64,000 bases of DNA, from assembly GCA_035506135.1 (NCBI GenBank), contig DATJPY010000052.1, positions 103,428 through 167,427 on the forward strand. The letters run 5' to 3'. Shown one piece after another: positions 9,284 to 17,027 of this stretch. The translations under genes were made by a program, and so were the position numbers. Position 1 is the stretch's first letter, and every line of letters begins with the position of its first letter. The notes under the pieces were generated by a model. That model was not told the DNA's origin and made no database searches. It was given only the letters and a program-made list of their open reading frames with translations. Source of the stretch: DATJPY01 sp035506135. GTDB taxonomy: Bacteria > Myxococcota_A > UBA9160 > PR03.

Positions 9284-10117
9284 ATGTCGTCCGCCGACGC
9301 CGAGGCGCAGCCCGTCGCGGCCTTCGAGCCGATTGCCGAGGGCGGCTCGGCCTGCCAGGTGCGACTTCCGCTCTTCGAAGGTCCCCTCGACCTGCTGCTT
9401 CACCTGATCCGCGAGAACGAGCTCGAGATCACCGATCTCCCGATCGCGCAGGTCGCGCGCCAGTATCTCGAGTACCTGGAGGTGCTGCGCGAGCTGCACC
9501 TCGACGTCGCCGCCGAGTACCTGGTGATGGCGGCGACGCTCGCCTGGATCAAGTCGCGCATGCTGCTGCCGGCCGACGGCGAGTCGGACGAGGCCGAGGA
9601 GATCGATCCGCGCGCCGAGCTGATCGCCCGCCTGCTCGAGTACCAGCGCTTCAAGGAGGCCGCCGAGGCGCTCGGCCGCCGGCCGCTCCTCGGTCGCGAG
9701 GTCTTCGCGCCCGCCGGCGTCGAGATCGAGCCGCCGCCCGAGGGCGAGCGCGAGATCGCGGTCGGGCTCCTCGAGCTGGTCGAGGCACTGCGCCGCGCTC
9801 TCCGCCAGGCACACGCCAGCGAGGGGGTCCACGAGGTCGTCACCGAGACCGTGACCGTCCGCGAGTGCATGGTGGCCGTGGTCGACGCGCTCGCGCGGTC
9901 CGAGGTCGTCGAGCTCGACGAGCTGCTCCGCGGCCCCGACGGCCGCACCTCGGTCTCGTACCTGGTCGCCACGTTCCTGGCGATCCTCGAGCTGGCACGC
10001 ACCGCCGCGCTGCGCATCTACCAGAGCATCGACGGGCTCGGTGCGCCCCGCGGACCGATCCGCCTGCGCCGCGCGCGCTCCGATCCCGAGGCAGCTCGCG
10101 CGGAGGAGGCCCCTTGA
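9284..10117 (+). CDS. scpA: Segregation and condensation protein A (ScpA)
   Basis: ScpA is the kleisin subunit that bridges SMC heads in bacterial condensin and acts with ScpB in chromosome segregation. The diagnostic N-terminal segment LFEGPLDLLLHLIRENELEI is at about residues 29-48, followed by EYLVMAATLAWIKSRMLLP, both hallmarks of the family. The C-terminal winged-helix region that contacts the SMC cap lies around residues 185-240. Length (277 aa) is normal. The gene follows cca after a 95-nt gap, so it may start a new transcription unit. Its stop lies 17 nt before the chosen scpB start. Confidence 0.95.
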   Translation: MSSADAEAQPVAAFEPIAEGGSACQVRLPLFEGPLDLLLHLIRENELEITDLPIAQVARQYLEYLEVLRELHLDVAAEYLVMAATLAWIKSRMLLPADGESDEAEEIDPRAELIARLLEYQRFKEAAEALGRRPLLGREVFAPAGVEIEPPPEGEREIAVGLLELVEALRRALRQAHASEGVHEVVTETVTVRECMVAVVDALARSEVVELDELLRGPDGRTSVSYLVATFLAILELARTAALRIYQSIDGLGAPRGPIRLRRARSDPEAARAEEAP

Positions 10118-10134
10118 CGTTCCGAGGAGATCCG

Positions 10135-10806
10135 ATGGAGTCGACCGAGCGCCGCCGCGTCCTCGAAGCCCTGCTGCTGGCCACGCCGGAGCCTCTCACG
10201 CCCCAGCGCCTCACCCACATCGTCCCGGACCTCTCGGCGCGCGAGCTCTCGGCGGCGATCGACGCGCTGAACGCCGGCTACGAGTCGGTGGGCTGCGCGT
10301 TTCGGGTGGAGGCGGTGGGTGGTGGCTACCAGCTCCGCACCCTGCCCGAGTTCGCGCCGTGGCTCGCCGAGCTCCAGCCGACGGCGCCGCTGCGTCTCTC
10401 TCGCGCGGCCCTGGAGACGCTCGCGATCGTGGCCTACAAGCAGCCGCTCACGCGCGCGGAGATCGAGCACGTGCGAGGCGTCGACGTGGGTGCCGTGCTG
10501 CGCAGCCTGCTCGAGCGGAGGCTGGTTCGCATCGCCGGGCACCGCGAGGTCCCCGGGCGGCCGATGCTCTACGCCACGACGCGCCGCTTCCTCGAAGTCT
10601 TCGGGCTCGCGGCGCTCGGCGATCTCCCCACGCTGCGCGAGATCGAGGAGCTGCTCCGCGAGCGGGCGGCCGATGCGAGTGACGAGACCGCGGCGCAGCT
10701 CGCTGCGCTCGCGGCGGTGGCTCCCGCGCAGGACGACCCGCTCGAAGACGACGACGCCGAGGACGACGACGCGGACGACGCCGACTCACCGGCGCGCAGC
10801 CACTGA
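10135..10806 (+). CDS. scpB: Segregation and condensation protein B (ScpB)
   Basis: ScpB forms a dimer with two winged-helix domains that stabilises the ScpA-SMC complex. Family motifs include PLRLSRAALETLAIVAYKQP and VRGVDVGAVLRSLLERRLVR. ATG 10135 is chosen because a good ribosome-binding site (GAGGAG, 10124-10129) lies 5 nt upstream; a TTG at 10114 overlapping the scpA stop is possible but weaker. The C-terminus is a very acidic Asp/Glu tail (from about residue 202) absent from short ScpBs. It has 223 aa. The downstream pseudouridine synthase reads in the same frame directly after this TGA, with no usual start codon between them. Confidence 0.94.
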   Translation: MESTERRRVLEALLLATPEPLTPQRLTHIVPDLSARELSAAIDALNAGYESVGCAFRVEAVGGGYQLRTLPEFAPWLAELQPTAPLRLSRAALETLAIVAYKQPLTRAEIEHVRGVDVGAVLRSLLERRLVRIAGHREVPGRPMLYATTRRFLEVFGLAALGDLPTLREIEELLRERAADASDETAAQLAALAAVAPAQDDPLEDDDAEDDDADDADSPARSH

Positions 10807-10830
10807 GCGCGCGGAACGCCCCGCTCGCCT

Positions 10831-11676
10831 CTCGAACGCCTCCAGAAGATCCTGGCTGCCGCGGGCGTCGCGTCGCGGCGCGCCGCCGAGGCGCTGATCC
10901 GCGAGGGGCGCGTGCGCGTCGATGGAGCGACGGCCCACATCGGCGATCGCGCCGATCCGGAGCGCCAGGAGATCGCCGTCGACGGGCGGCCGCTGCCGCG
11001 CGCGAAGCCGGTCTACTGGCTGGTGCACAAGCCGGTGGGCGTGCTCACCACGACGCGCGATCCCGGCGGCCGCCGCACCGTGCTCGACCTCCTGCCGAGC
11101 GGTCTGCCGCGCCTCTTCCCGGTCGGACGCCTCGACGCCCCGACCGAAGGACTGGTGCTGCTCACCAACGACGGCGAGGCGGCGCAGGCGCTCCTGCATC
11201 CGTCGCTCGAGAGCGAGCGCGAGTATCGCGTGACCGCGCGCGGACGGGTCTCGGACGCGGCGCTCGCGCAGCTCGCGCGAGGGATCGAGCTCGAGGACGG
11301 ATGGACGGCACCCGCGCGGGTCGGCGCAGCGCGGTTCGACGCGCGGAGCGGAGCGACGATCTTCTCACTGACGCTTCACGAGGGCCGCAAGCGGCAGATC
11401 CGCCGCGCGCTCGATGTGCTCGGCCATCCCGTCGTGCGGTTGGTCCGCACGCGCATGGGCCCGCTGCGGCTCGGCCGCCTGCCGGCTGGATCTGCGCGCC
11501 CGCTCGCCGCGGAGGAGATCGCCGCGCTGCGCCGCCACGTCCGCCGGCTGCTCGGATCCGCCGCCGAGCCGACCCGGCAGGCCGCCGGCAAGCGCGCCCC
11601 GCAAGCGGCCGGCAGCGTGCGCAAGTTCCGCTCCAGAGCTCGCCCAAAGCCTCCAAATTCATGCAGAAATACTTGA
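10831..11676 (+). CDS. rluB: 23S rRNA pseudouridine synthase, RluB/RsuA family (start codon unclear)
   Basis: The enzyme isomerises a specific uridine in rRNA. An S4 RNA-binding domain (ERLQKILAAAGVASRRAAEA) opens the protein. The RsuA-type catalytic motif is GRLDAPTEGLVLLTND, with Asp as nucleophile, followed by HEGRKRQIRRALDVLGHPV. The S4 homology begins at about 10831, but there is no ATG, GTG or TTG between the scpB TGA (10804, same frame) and 10912, where a GTG would cut the S4 domain in half. Initiation at ACG 10816, ATC 10849 or CTG 10852, a sequencing error, or readthrough from scpB are the options. The start given is only where homology begins. It ends in a basic tail. Confidence 0.85.
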   Translation, partial: LERLQKILAAAGVASRRAAEALIREGRVRVDGATAHIGDRADPERQEIAVDGRPLPRAKPVYWLVHKPVGVLTTTRDPGGRRTVLDLLPSGLPRLFPVGRLDAPTEGLVLLTNDGEAAQALLHPSLESEREYRVTARGRVSDAALAQLARGIELEDGWTAPARVGAARFDARSGATIFSLTLHEGRKRQIRRALDVLGHPVVRLVRTRMGPLRLGRLPAGSARPLAAEEIAALRRHVRRLLGSAAEPTRQAAGKRAPQAAGSVRKFRSRARPKPPNSCRNT

Positions 11677-11702
11677 ACAACAATCGGTTTTCGGTTTAGG
11701 AT
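11673..11702 (+). promoter_or_regulatory. Candidate sigma-70-type promoter
   Basis: TTGAAC (11673-11678), an 18-nt spacer and TAGGAT (11697-11702) lie in a conspicuously AT-rich patch within very GC-rich DNA. Each box matches 4 of 6 consensus positions. It lies 26 nt upstream of the ATG at 11729 and overlaps the rluB stop codon. Inferred from pattern only. Confidence 0.4.
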
Positions 11703-11728
11703 GTCGTCTGCTGAGAGGCTCTGGACGA

Positions 11729-12595
11729 ATGCTGCCGAAGCTGCGCTTGCTCTGCCCTTCCGGGGTCCTCGCCGCTGCCATCACCGGCGCCGCCCCGGCC
11801 CTCGCCATCACCGGCGTGTGTCCGGACGGAAGCATCTTCATCGTCCAGTCCGCGAGCGACGTCCCCTGCAAGGACGCCAAGCGCATCGAGCCGCACGAGG
11901 TTCCGCCGGTCCGGCCCGAGAACCTGCCGCGCCCGTATCTCTGGGAAGTCCACCGCGAGAAGCTCGACCCGAACAACCCCTACAACCTGGTCGATCGCGC
12001 CGCGCAGATGCGCAAGCTCGGCCGCAGCGACACCGACGGGAGTACGGGAGCGACTCCGCCGGGTGCCGATCCGGGGGCCAAGACCGCGTCCCCGCCCGTG
12101 GTTGCATCCGCGCCGCACAGCGCGGCGCCGGCGGCCGCGAAGGCCGGGCCGCTCGGGCTCGGACTGAGCAGCGGTGAGCTGCGTGATCTGTTCTTCGTGG
12201 TGGAGCTGCAGCAGCAGCACGCGCCCGCCACGTTCACCCAGGGTACGGCGAAGGGAGCGGAAGCCCTTCGGGTGTCCTTCGCGTGGTCGCAGGCCTTCGA
12301 GGATCGCGTGCACAGCGCGTCTGCGGCCACCAACGGGAAGCCGCTGCTCTTCAGCGTGCAGGCGGCCTCACCCTCGACCTTCCAGCCCAATTTCACGTTC
12401 GTGCAGGGGCCCGTCGCCTTCACGCCGAAGCGCGACGACGCGTCGCAGTTCGGCGTCCTCCAGGGTCACGCGGGCAGCCTCGCCGCGCGCGATCTCGCGC
12501 TCGGCTACGTCGTGCTGCCGTCGGGGCTCGACCTGGCGCGACCGATCGACGTGTACTGGGACGACCGCCGGCTCGCCGCGACCTTCCGCCCCTGA
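11729..12595 (+). CDS. Exported protein of unknown function
   Basis: I do not recognise a family. The 288-aa protein starts with a Sec signal peptide, a basic start followed by LLCPSGVLAAAITGAAPALA with probable cleavage near residue 26. A segment with two Cys (CPDG, PCKD) and a Pro/Glu-rich region follow, then an Ala/Pro/Ser-rich linker (about residues 105-145) and a C-terminal domain that looks like a beta-sandwich (NFTFVQGPVAFTPKRDDA, YVVLPSGLDL). ATG 11729 is chosen because it begins the signal peptide. An AT-rich promoter-like patch precedes it. It is convergent with and directly abuts the CAP gene on the other strand. It is probably periplasmic or surface-located. Confidence 0.75.
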   Translation: MLPKLRLLCPSGVLAAAITGAAPALAITGVCPDGSIFIVQSASDVPCKDAKRIEPHEVPPVRPENLPRPYLWEVHREKLDPNNPYNLVDRAAQMRKLGRSDTDGSTGATPPGADPGAKTASPPVVASAPHSAAPAAAKAGPLGLGLSSGELRDLFFVVELQQQHAPATFTQGTAKGAEALRVSFAWSQAFEDRVHSASAATNGKPLLFSVQAASPSTFQPNFTFVQGPVAFTPKRDDASQFGVLQGHAGSLAARDLALGYVVLPSGLDLARPIDVYWDDRRLAATFRP

Positions 12596-13147
12596 TCAGC
12601 GCCGATAGGTGACGTAGACCTGCGTGTAGTAGAGCGTGCCGTCGGCGGCCTGCGCGATGCCGATGCCGGTCGCGTTGAAGGCCGGCGCCAGCAGGTTCTG
12701 GCGATGGACGGGCGAGGCGAGCCAGCCCTCGAGGATCTCCCGATTCGGGTCACCGCGACTGGTGAGGCCGACGTTCTCACCGGCCAGCGAGAAGCCGCTG
12801 GCGCCGCCGCGCTTCAGGCGGTCGACGGGATTGAGCCCCTCGGGCGTCTCGTGGGCAAAGTAGTGGCGCTGCGCCATGTCGAGGCTGTGCTCGCGTGCGA
12901 CCGCATCGAGCACCGGATCGCGGCGGAGCTCGATCAGCCCCGCCTGGCTGCGCACGCCGTTGACCGAGCGGTGCAGCTCGGCCTCGAGCGGGGTGAACTC
13001 GGCGGCCGGCGGCATCGAGGCCGGCCAGGTGGACGTGCCGACCAGCGCACCGCGCGCCTGCGCCGACGCGCTTCCCGGGCACAGCAGCCAGAGCGCGATC
13101 CAGACGCCGATCACGAACGCGGCGGCCTGCGAGGGCGTGCGCGGCAC
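12596..13147 (-). CDS. Secreted CAP-domain protein (SCP/PR-1 type)
   Basis: This is a 183-aa exported protein with a signal peptide (IGVWIALWLLCPGSASAQA) followed by a single CAP/SCP domain. The bacterial CAP signatures are ELHRSVNGVRSQAGL, VAREHSLDMAQRHYFAHETP, AGENVG and the HRQNLL segment, including the cavity His and Glu positions. Bacterial CAP proteins are extracellular or periplasmic and their biochemical role is usually unknown; lipid or glycan binding has been proposed. It lies 3 nt downstream of the repeat lipoprotein gene on the same strand, so the two probably form an operon. Confidence 0.9.
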   Translation of the reverse strand: MPRTPSQAAAFVIGVWIALWLLCPGSASAQARGALVGTSTWPASMPPAAEFTPLEAELHRSVNGVRSQAGLIELRRDPVLDAVAREHSLDMAQRHYFAHETPEGLNPVDRLKRGGASGFSLAGENVGLTSRGDPNREILEGWLASPVHRQNLLAPAFNATGIGIAQAADGTLYYTQVYVTYRR

Positions 13148-13150
13148 GGC

Positions 13151-14449
13151 CTACTGCACCGCCTGCGAGTCGTCGAGCAGCTCCCGCCGCGTCAGCTTGC
13201 CGCCGGTGTAGTAGGAGCGCACGTCGATCTTGCCGTCGCCGTTCTTGTCCTCGTCGACCTCGGTCGGGTTGCCCTTGGCGTCGAAGAGCGTGATGCGCTG
13301 GGGGTGGCCGCTGCCGTCCTTGTCCTCCGTGCGCCGCACCAGCTTGCCGTTCTCGTAGTAGTCGATGCGGTCGCGCACGCCGTCGAAGTCGGTGTCCTGC
13401 TCCTGTCGGACCACCTGGCCGTCGCGATAGAAGGTCCAGCTGTCGACCTCGCCGTCGCCGTTGGTGTCGGCGCGCCGCACCACGATCTTGCCGTCCTTGT
13501 AGATCGTCCACGCATCGGGCTGGCCGTCGCCGTTGGTGTCCTCCTCGATGCGGGCGATCTTGTCGCTGTTGGGCTCGTAGTAGATCGTCTTCTCCGGGCG
13601 TCCGTCGTGATCGTCGTCGAGGAGCTCGCGCTTGCGGCCGCCCTTCGCCTCCTGCACCCAGCGGTCGGGGCGCCCGTCGTGATCGCGGTCCTCGGTCTTG
13701 ACCGTGGTCCACTCGGAGGCGGGTCCGGGCGCAGGGCTCGCGCTCGGCGCGGCCGCGGTGTCGGCCGGGGTCGTCGGGGCCACGCTCGCCTGGCGGGTGC
13801 GCAGCGCGGCCAGCTCGTCGGCGATCGAGAGCGACGGCTGCGACGCGCCGGTCGTGCTCGCGCTCGCCTGCGGCCCACCGGCGGCGGCCTGTCGCGCCTC
13901 GAGCTCGCGCTTCATCTCGTCGACCTGCGCCTGCTCGTGAGCGGCCTCGATCTGCTGCCGCTGCGGAACCGCCGCCTGCATGGGGGTCGGGACGCCAGGG
14001 GTCGCGGGCGAGAGGCCCGGGTAGCCGCCCTGGGCGTAGTTCCCGTTGCTCGACTGCGTGGAGGTGGTCAGCGCCTGGTTCAGCTTCTCGAACGGCCACA
14101 GCACCGCCGCGACGGGCCAGAGGATCGGATAGTCCCACAAGGGATCGCGGCCGGTGCCCTGCATCTGGCGCGTGTCGATCGTCGTCGCGCCGCCGAGCAT
14201 CGTCATGTCGGGACCGGCCCCGTTCTGCACCGGCGCCAGCCTGGGCTGGCCGGGCGCGCCTTGCTGCGCGGCGCCCGGCGGGTAGTAGCCGGTCATCGGC
14301 GGAGCGGCCTGGCCCGGCGAGATGATCACGGCGGAAGCGCCCGTATTGAAGACCGGCATGTTCGGAAGCGTGTTGTTGAGAGGGGCCGCACAGCCTGCGA
14401 GCAGCAGGCCGGCGCACGCCCCGGAGATCGCAGCGAATCGCAGCAGCAT
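13151..14449 (-). CDS. Lipoprotein with tandem Asp-rich, calcium-binding-like repeats
   Basis: This is a 432-aa lipoprotein: the signal ends in LLLAGC with Cys at about residue 20. The middle (about 125-240) is a low-complexity Gln/Ala/Pro linker with a probable coiled coil (QRQQIEAAHEQAQVDEMKRE). From about residue 245 the protein consists of at least seven degenerate repeats of about 23 residues. Each contains a Dx[DN]xDG-type loop followed by a beta hairpin of the form WTIYKDGKIVVR (for example EDTNGDGQPDAW, ADTNGDGEVDSW). The loops resemble EF-hand or thrombospondin-type-3 calcium loops, but no standard EF-hand pair is evident. The function is unknown; a surface structural or calcium-dependent adhesion role is a guess. 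Confidence 0.82.
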   Translation of the reverse strand: MLLRFAAISGACAGLLLAGCAAPLNNTLPNMPVFNTGASAVIISPGQAAPPMTGYYPPGAAQQGAPGQPRLAPVQNGAGPDMTMLGGATTIDTRQMQGTGRDPLWDYPILWPVAAVLWPFEKLNQALTTSTQSSNGNYAQGGYPGLSPATPGVPTPMQAAVPQRQQIEAAHEQAQVDEMKRELEARQAAAGGPQASASTTGASQPSLSIADELAALRTRQASVAPTTPADTAAAPSASPAPGPASEWTTVKTEDRDHDGRPDRWVQEAKGGRKRELLDDDHDGRPEKTIYYEPNSDKIARIEEDTNGDGQPDAWTIYKDGKIVVRRADTNGDGEVDSWTFYRDGQVVRQEQDTDFDGVRDRIDYYENGKLVRRTEDKDGSGHPQRITLFDAKGNPTEVDEDKNGDGKIDVRSYYTGGKLTRRELLDDSQAVQ

Positions 14450-14637
14450 CTGTGTGCCTCGAAGCAGAGGGGTACCCCCCGAATGCGTGCAAGAAGCGTG
14501 CGGGAGGGCCAGCGATCGCCGATTCGCCTCGCGCCGACGCCTGGCTCGCGCAGCGAGCTGCGGTCCATCTGCCGGTGCCGGAGCCCACGCATCCGTGGTA
14601 GCGCAGTTCCCATCCTGGGTATCCTGACTGCCACGTC

Positions 14638-15354
14638 ATGTGCGGACGCTTCTTCCTCTCGACATCGGGTGCCGAGATCGCGCGCCATTTCGGCCTGGTC
14701 GCGGCGCCGGATCTGGTGCCGCGCTTCAACATCGCGCCGGGCCAGGACGTCCCGGTGGTGCGTGCGCTCGGGCGCGACGACGGGCGCGTGCTCGAGCTGC
14801 GCCGATGGGGGCTCGTGCCGGGGGGCATCGAGGATCCGAGCCGGGGCCCGCGTCCGATCAACGCGCGCGCCGAGACGGCCGCGTCGCTTCCGATCTTCCG
14901 CGACGCGTTGGCGCGGCGGCGCGGCCTCGTCCCGGCCGATGGCTTCTACGAGTGGCAGCATCGCGGCCGCAGCGCGCGACCCTTCGCGGTCCGCATCCGC
15001 GGCGGCGCGCTCTTCGCGATGGCAGCGGTCTGGGATCGCTGGGAGCGCGGCGGAGCGGCGGTGCCGGGCGCTCCCGCGGCGATCGACAGCGTCGCCATCC
15101 TGACCACCGAGGCCAACGCGCGCATCCGTACCATCCACGACCGCATGCCGCTGATCCTGGCGCCCGAGGACTGGGCGCGCTGGCTCGATCCCGAGGCCCG
15201 CGTGGCTCCGCTCCTCCGACCCTGCCCGGCGGAGTGGATCGATCTCCATCCGGTGGCCACGAGGGTCAACGACGTGCGCGAAGACGACGCGCGCCTCGTC
15301 GAGCCCGAGCGCGATCTGTTCGGGCCCACCGCGGTCCCTCCGGCGCGAGAATGA
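14638..15354 (+). CDS. SRAP-domain protein (YedK/HMCES family abasic-site crosslinker)
   Basis: SRAP proteins crosslink covalently to abasic sites in single-stranded DNA through Cys2 and so protect them from error-prone processing. Here Cys2 is present directly after Met (MCGRFFLS). The other family motifs are also seen: RFNIAPGQ, RRWGLVPGG, INARAETA (active-site Asn), LVPADGFYEWQ (Glu) and IHDRMPLIL (His). The protein has 238 aa, the usual size for YedK. Its 3' end overlaps the following small gene by 4 nt (ATGA). It is divergent from the repeat lipoprotein across a 188-nt gap. Confidence 0.95.
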   Translation: MCGRFFLSTSGAEIARHFGLVAAPDLVPRFNIAPGQDVPVVRALGRDDGRVLELRRWGLVPGGIEDPSRGPRPINARAETAASLPIFRDALARRRGLVPADGFYEWQHRGRSARPFAVRIRGGALFAMAAVWDRWERGGAAVPGAPAAIDSVAILTTEANARIRTIHDRMPLILAPEDWARWLDPEARVAPLLRPCPAEWIDLHPVATRVNDVREDDARLVEPERDLFGPTAVPPARE

Positions 15355-15611
15355 GGACCGCGCTCGTCGTCGCGGCCCTCGCCGCTGCGGTCGCAGCCGC
15401 GCTCTACGCCGCGACGCTGGCGCAGGCCGGCAGCGAGTGCCGCGCCTGCGTGCGCTTCGGCGGCGGGGAGCACTGCGCGGCGGCGCGCGCCGGGAGCCGC
15501 GAGGAGGCCGAGCGCGCCGCCGTCGCGACGGCCTGCGCGGCGATCTCGTCGGGCGTCACCGCATCGATCCAGTGCGAGGCATCCGAGCCGCTCTCGATGG
15601 AGTGCCGCTGA
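15351..15611 (+). CDS. Small exported Cys-containing protein, unknown function
   Basis: This is an 86-aa protein with an Ala-rich signal peptide (VVAALAAAVAAALYAATLAQA), then a mature part of about 60 residues with five Cys. Its centre, CRACVRFGGGEHCAAARAGS, continues with Ala/Glu-rich helices. It is translationally coupled to the SRAP gene through an ATGA overlap. I recognise no family. The reading frame is supported by the signal peptide and the overlap. The paired cysteines suggest disulfides in the periplasm. Confidence 0.65.
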   Translation: MRTALVVAALAAAVAAALYAATLAQAGSECRACVRFGGGEHCAAARAGSREEAERAAVATACAAISSGVTASIQCEASEPLSMECR

Positions 15612-15614
15612 GGC

Positions 15615-16961
15615 TCACGCCTCCTGGCTCAGCGTCTCGAGCTCGCGTTGGCGCGTCTCGGGGAGGAGCAGGAGGAAGATGCCCGCCGCGGCGACGCCGA
15701 TCGAGAGCCAGCTCACGATCCCCGCCAGATTCCCGGCGAGGTCGTTGCCGACGATCCAGAGGCCGGCCATCGCGCCGATCGTCTGCACCGACTGCATCCA
15801 CGCCTGCGACGCGCCGCGCTGCGAGGTCGGGAAGAGCTCGGTCGAGAAGGCGCGGACGACCACGTCGCCGGCGCTGATCGTGAATACGATGAGCGCGAAG
15901 CACGGGGCGAGGCTCCAGCCGGGGCCGTGATAGAACGCCACCGACGCGAGGCAGTAGATCACGTAGGCGCCGCAGCCGATCAGGCGGCGCCCGAAGCGAT
16001 CGCCGAGCCGGCCGGCGACGACGTTGCCGATGATCCCGACCCCGCCTGCGGTGAGCAGCATCGTCGAGTAGCGCCACGGCTCCCAGCCGTGCTGCGTCTG
16101 CACGAAGTAGGACGCGAACTGGAACACGGAGATGGCGCCGAGCGAGGCCAGCAGCCCCGCCTGCCCGACGCAGAACGCGCGCCACGGATACGTCCGCGCC
16201 AGCGTGCCGAGCGAGCGCAGCGAGGAGCCGAACGAGCGCGATGCCGCACCGCGCTGCGCCTGGAGCTGCCGGAAGCGGCCCGTCTCCTGCAGCGTGCGTC
16301 GGAAGTGCGGGAGCAGGAGGGCGGGCACGACGCCCACCGCATAGAGCGACCGCCAGCCGAACGGGAGGTGGTCGACGAACGCGAAGAGCGCCGCCCCGAG
16401 GCCGTTCCCGATGTTGGCGAGCGCGCCGAGCATCCCGAGGCCCCAGCCGCGGTGCTCGGCCGGAAACTCCTCGATCAGCATCACCACGCCGATCGATGAG
16501 CAGGTGAGCAGCGAAGCGCGCGTCAGGAGCTGGATGCCGATGAACTGAGACGGCGTTTGGCTGAAGGCGGTCGCGAGCGTACCGACGCTCATCCCCACCA
16601 TCGCGGCGAGGAACACGATGCGGCGTCCGAACCGATCGGCCAGCGGCAGCAGTCCGAAGGCGAGGAAGCCGCCGAAGCGCTCGAACGCCAGGTAACGGCC
16701 CACGTTGGGGAAATGGAGATCGTCGGCGATGTGCTTCAGCGCGGCCGAGAGCAGCGAGAAGTCGTACTGCTCGAAGAAGAGCCCGAGCGCCACCAGCGCG
16801 AACACCTGCATCAGCCGGGGCTCGATGCCGGCCGGCACGCTGCCGAGGAAGGGAGGGATCCACCAGGGATTGTCGCGCCACGCGCGCGCGCGGCGCCCCT
16901 GTCCGGGAGTCGCTTCGGGCGGAGCCGGTGCCGGAGCGCTCACTGCGGCACGGTAGCCCAT
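15615..16961 (-). CDS. MFS transporter (metabolite:H+ symporter type)
   Basis: This is a 448-aa major facilitator with twelve predicted membrane helices. The loop 2-3 signature reads PLADRFGRRIVFLAAMVGM and the second-half copy reads AGRLGDRFGRRLIG. The sequence LFFEQYDFSLLSAALKHIAD in TM1 fits the sugar/organic-acid symporter group (SHS or AAHS-like), so the substrate is probably a small carboxylate or sugar; this is inference. The start at 16961 (ATG, MGYRAAV) leaves a Pro/Ala-rich cytosolic N-terminus of about 40 residues. It is divergent from the FIST gene with about 66 nt between starts, and ends 3 nt from the preceding gene on the other strand. Confidence 0.9.
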   Translation of the reverse strand: MGYRAAVSAPAPAPPEATPGQGRRARAWRDNPWWIPPFLGSVPAGIEPRLMQVFALVALGLFFEQYDFSLLSAALKHIADDLHFPNVGRYLAFERFGGFLAFGLLPLADRFGRRIVFLAAMVGMSVGTLATAFSQTPSQFIGIQLLTRASLLTCSSIGVVMLIEEFPAEHRGWGLGMLGALANIGNGLGAALFAFVDHLPFGWRSLYAVGVVPALLLPHFRRTLQETGRFRQLQAQRGAASRSFGSSLRSLGTLARTYPWRAFCVGQAGLLASLGAISVFQFASYFVQTQHGWEPWRYSTMLLTAGGVGIIGNVVAGRLGDRFGRRLIGCGAYVIYCLASVAFYHGPGWSLAPCFALIVFTISAGDVVVRAFSTELFPTSQRGASQAWMQSVQTIGAMAGLWIVGNDLAGNLAGIVSWLSIGVAAAGIFLLLLPETRQRELETLSQEA

Positions 16962-17027
16962 GGAGACCCGAAGCGAGGTAGGCTCGCGCCGATGGCGCTC
17001 GCTCTCGCGGGAGACGAAGGGGGCTCG

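Noticed and set aside
12777..14861. Long minus-strand frame overlapping the repeat lipoprotein in another frame
   Set aside because: It has no signal, motif or ribosome-binding site and is the shifted image of the repeat lipoprotein and CAP genes.
15351..15611. Small Cys-containing protein as a second bufferin-like precursor
   Set aside because: Its Cys spacing and sequence do not follow BufA1 or BufA2 patterns and no DUF692 gene is adjacent.
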